NCBI RefSeq assembly: GCF_000620305.1
Contig: NZ_KK211100.1
Span: 742,735-806,734, forward strand
Length of the DNA: 64,000 nucleotides
Source: Desulfitibacter alkalitolerans DSM 16504
Lineage (GTDB): Bacteria > Bacillota > DSM-16504 > Desulfitibacterales > Desulfitibacteraceae
Reading direction: 5' to 3'
The position numbers and the translations under genes are program-made. This document shows, piece after piece, positions 62,202 through 64,000 of this stretch (the first letter of the stretch is position 1; every line of letters begins with the position of its first letter). Below the pieces are notes generated by a model, which saw only the letters and a program-made list of their open reading frames with translations, was not told the origin of the DNA and made no database searches.

Positions 62202-63949
62202 TTATACTTTTTTAGAATTTTAACTACGGTGGATTGGTCGATTTGCAGAACTTTTGCTGCTTTGTAGGTAGATTTATATAGTTCGTATGCCGTAGACACC
62301 ATTTGCATTTCCAAATCCCTCTTGGCCTCTTTTAGAGGAAAAAGCCCACTACAAATGACCCTACCCTTTGACATAATCTCCCCAGTTAGCACTCCTGATA
62401 TCAATTCATCACTTATAATTTCACTATTACTGGTCAAGACCAATCTTTCTAATACGTGCATTAACTCTCTAACATTTCCAGGCCACTCATACTTATGCAG
62501 AATTTGTATAACTTCGAAAGATAGCTTCTTGTTTGTATTATATTGTTTATTTAATCTATTCAAGAAAAACTCTGTCAGAGGTATAATATCAGCTGTTCGT
62601 TCTCTTAAAGGAGGAACTTTTATTGGAATAACATTAAGCCTATAAAATAAATCTTGACGAAATTTTTTTGCTTTCACCATAGCTTTCAGATCCCTGTTAG
62701 TCGCTACAATGACACGGGTATCTATTTTGATTCTTTTTGTTCCGCCAACTCTAATTATCTCTCGGTCCTGTAAAAATTCTAAAAGCTTTACCTGTAGGCC
62801 TAAAGACATTTCCCCAATTTCATCCAGAAATAAAGTTCCCTTTTGTGCAAGTTCAAATTTACCAGTTTTACCTTTTTGATTAGCACCGGTAAAAGCTCCA
62901 CTTTCGTACCCGAAAAGTTCTGATTCTAATAAGTTTTCTGGGATCAATCCACAGTTTACCTTAACTAAAGGATATTTATTTCTATGACTTAAGTCATGTA
63001 GTAATCTAGTAATAACTTCTTTTCCCACGCCTGATTCACCCTGCACCATTACTGTTACACTAGTTGGTGCTATTTTCATAATCGTTTCTTTAATGTGCTT
63101 CATTTCTTCACTTTCGCAAACAAACTTATCTTCAATATATATTCTCTCTCGGAGCATTTTGATTTCCTGATTCTTGTGCTTTAATTCATTATCTTTCTTC
63201 GCAATTTCTTCATGTAGTTTGTTTATTTCCTGAACATTTTTAGAGGTGCAAATTACATAGACTAAATTCATATCTTCATCAAATACAGGAACTCCAGTAG
63301 CAAGGACGGTGGTTCCATTTTTTAATTTTTGTAAACTATTTTCTTTTCTCTTAGTACTAAGAACTTTCATTGTAATACTAGAAGAAATAATTTTTTCTTG
63401 TTCAAGATGTGCAACATGTTTATTAAGGACATCTTCAATCTTTACTCCACATACTCTTGCTGATTCAGGATTTAAAAATCGAACAAAACCATCTTTATCA
63501 GTGATTAAAATTTCCTCCTCGAAGGAATTAATAATTTTTTGATAGAAATGATTTCTCTGCTCTAGCTGTTGCAATAGTTCACTATAATGTTTTAAAATTT
63601 CTGGTTTTTTAATGATCCCAATTGGGTATTGATGTTCATTAACAACAACAATTAATTTCCCATTTTCTAATTGACTGAGTTTACTTTCAACTTCTTTTTT
63701 ATTAACTACAGTAAACTCCTCACCGGTTGCTATTTGATTTATTTCTGTATGTTCATTTATTTTTGAACACATTATAAAACTTGCCATGAGCTTATGTGTT
63801 GAGTACACCGCCATAACTTTCCCGTCTTCAATACATAATGCATAGCTCTTTATTGGATCAATTAAAACTTGAGCTAGGGCTTCCTTAAATTTTAAATTTT
63901 GGGAAAATATAAAAAACTCCTTGTTTCTAAAATCAAGAACATTAGTCAT
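62195..63949 (-). CDS. Sigma-54-dependent activator with CBS-like, PAS and AAA+ domains
   Basis: 584 residues. N-terminal CBS-like pair (about 1-115, with PIKSYALCIEDGKVMAVYST, then NEHQYPIGIIKKPEILKHYS); PAS (about 130-235, FEEEILITDKDGFVRFLNPE); helical linker; AAA+ domain (about 265-500) with GESGVGKEVITRLLHD, GAFTGANQKGKTGKFELA and GTLFLDEIGEMSLGLQ; Fis-type helix-turn-helix at the C-terminus (KAAKVLQIDQSTVVKILKKY). It activates sigma-54 RNA polymerase in response to a signal sensed by PAS or CBS, perhaps the methylated amine, the corrinoid state or an adenine nucleotide. The mtbB promoter lies directly downstream, so this is its likely activator. Confidence 0.92.
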   Translation of the reverse strand: MTNVLDFRNKEFFIFSQNLKFKEALAQVLIDPIKSYALCIEDGKVMAVYSTHKLMASFIMCSKINEHTEINQIATGEEFTVVNKKEVESKLSQLENGKLIVVVNEHQYPIGIIKKPEILKHYSELLQQLEQRNHFYQKIINSFEEEILITDKDGFVRFLNPESARVCGVKIEDVLNKHVAHLEQEKIISSSITMKVLSTKRKENSLQKLKNGTTVLATGVPVFDEDMNLVYVICTSKNVQEINKLHEEIAKKDNELKHKNQEIKMLRERIYIEDKFVCESEEMKHIKETIMKIAPTSVTVMVQGESGVGKEVITRLLHDLSHRNKYPLVKVNCGLIPENLLESELFGYESGAFTGANQKGKTGKFELAQKGTLFLDEIGEMSLGLQVKLLEFLQDREIIRVGGTKRIKIDTRVIVATNRDLKAMVKAKKFRQDLFYRLNVIPIKVPPLRERTADIIPLTEFFLNRLNKQYNTNKKLSFEVIQILHKYEWPGNVRELMHVLERLVLTSNSEIISDELISGVLTGEIMSKGRVICSGLFPLKEAKRDLEMQMVSTAYELYKSTYKAAKVLQIDQSTVVKILKKYKQ

Positions 63950-64000
63950 ATTTAATTTGACCCCCTGTTAATTCAAAGAAATTACCCTTATCTGCTACAA

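Noticed and set aside
1-64000. CRISPR array, prophage or insertion sequence
   Set aside because: No regularly spaced repeats, phage genes or transposase frames were found. Only short repeats and local decay are present.
1-64000. tRNA-Pyl, tRNA-Sec, pyl or sel genes in the window
   Set aside because: I looked for the short-D-loop CUA tRNA and for long-variable-arm UCA tRNA and for the enzymes but found none. They must be elsewhere.

Overview
The window looks like part of the chromosome of an anaerobic, spore-forming, low-GC Firmicute (Clostridia, Peptococcaceae-like). The evidence is a gerA-type germination operon, AGGAGG-type ribosome binding sites, a 6S RNA of Gram-positive layout, an anaerobic rubredoxin/flavin reductase, a tungsten aldehyde:ferredoxin oxidoreductase, a sodium-pumping methylmalonyl-CoA decarboxylase and a methylamine methyltransferase cluster. 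Most genes lie on the minus strand.

Layout. 1-3142: 5' part of a large secreted beta-helix surface protein that runs off the left edge. 3.4-4.7 kb: a decay patch with remnants of a serine hydrolase and a phytoene-desaturase-like oxidoreductase, and an aberrant tRNA-Thr. 4.7-5.3 kb: a toxin-antitoxin pair. 5.3-9.5 kb: a ger operon whose gerA carries a homopolymer frameshift. 9.7-23.2 kb: housekeeping and accessory genes (rubredoxin-flavin reductase, ychF, serine dehydratase, a two-component system with a Met-rich secreted protein, an ABC-F protein, an ArsC-like selenoprotein, GDPD, RtcB, FliK/FlhB-like proteins, 6S RNA). 23-33 kb: a TctA-TctB fusion transporter, two activase-related proteins, ilvD, an SbtA/PII pair, larB and plsY. 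33-37 kb: the mmdADCB operon, with very unusual codon use. 37-49.8 kb: Nudix, a HesB-like selenoprotein, CoA-disulfide reductase, YibE/F, DegV, an ATP-grasp ligase, an L,D-transpeptidase, a class II aldolase, panD, membrane proteins and trpB. 49.9-54.5 kb: a frameshifted AOR, a sodium symporter and a class III aminotransferase. 54.8-64 kb: a methylated-amine regulon.

The central result is that both extra genetically encoded amino acids appear to be used here. mttB (trimethylamine methyltransferase) and mtbB (dimethylamine methyltransferase) are each split by one in-frame TAG at the position where pyrrolysine occurs in these families. An ArsC-like and a HesB-like protein are each split by one in-frame TGA where the family has a functional Cys, and each TGA is followed by a small hairpin suited to a bacterial SECIS. 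TAG is nevertheless an ordinary stop for many genes in the window, so pyrrolysine decoding should be conditional or inefficient elsewhere.

The methylamine genes form a probable operon, mtbB - mttC - (decayed methyl-THF methyltransferase) - mttB - non-Pyl mttB paralogue - BCCT transporter. It is preceded by a near-perfect sigma-54 promoter and a perfect palindrome suited to an enhancer site, and it lies directly downstream of a CBS/PAS/AAA+ sigma-54 activator. MtbB and MttB would demethylate di- and trimethylamine onto the shared corrinoid protein MttC; the paralogue plus BCCT transporter suggest a quaternary amine such as glycine betaine as an added substrate. The pyl genes, sel genes, tRNA-Pyl and tRNA-Sec are not in the window.
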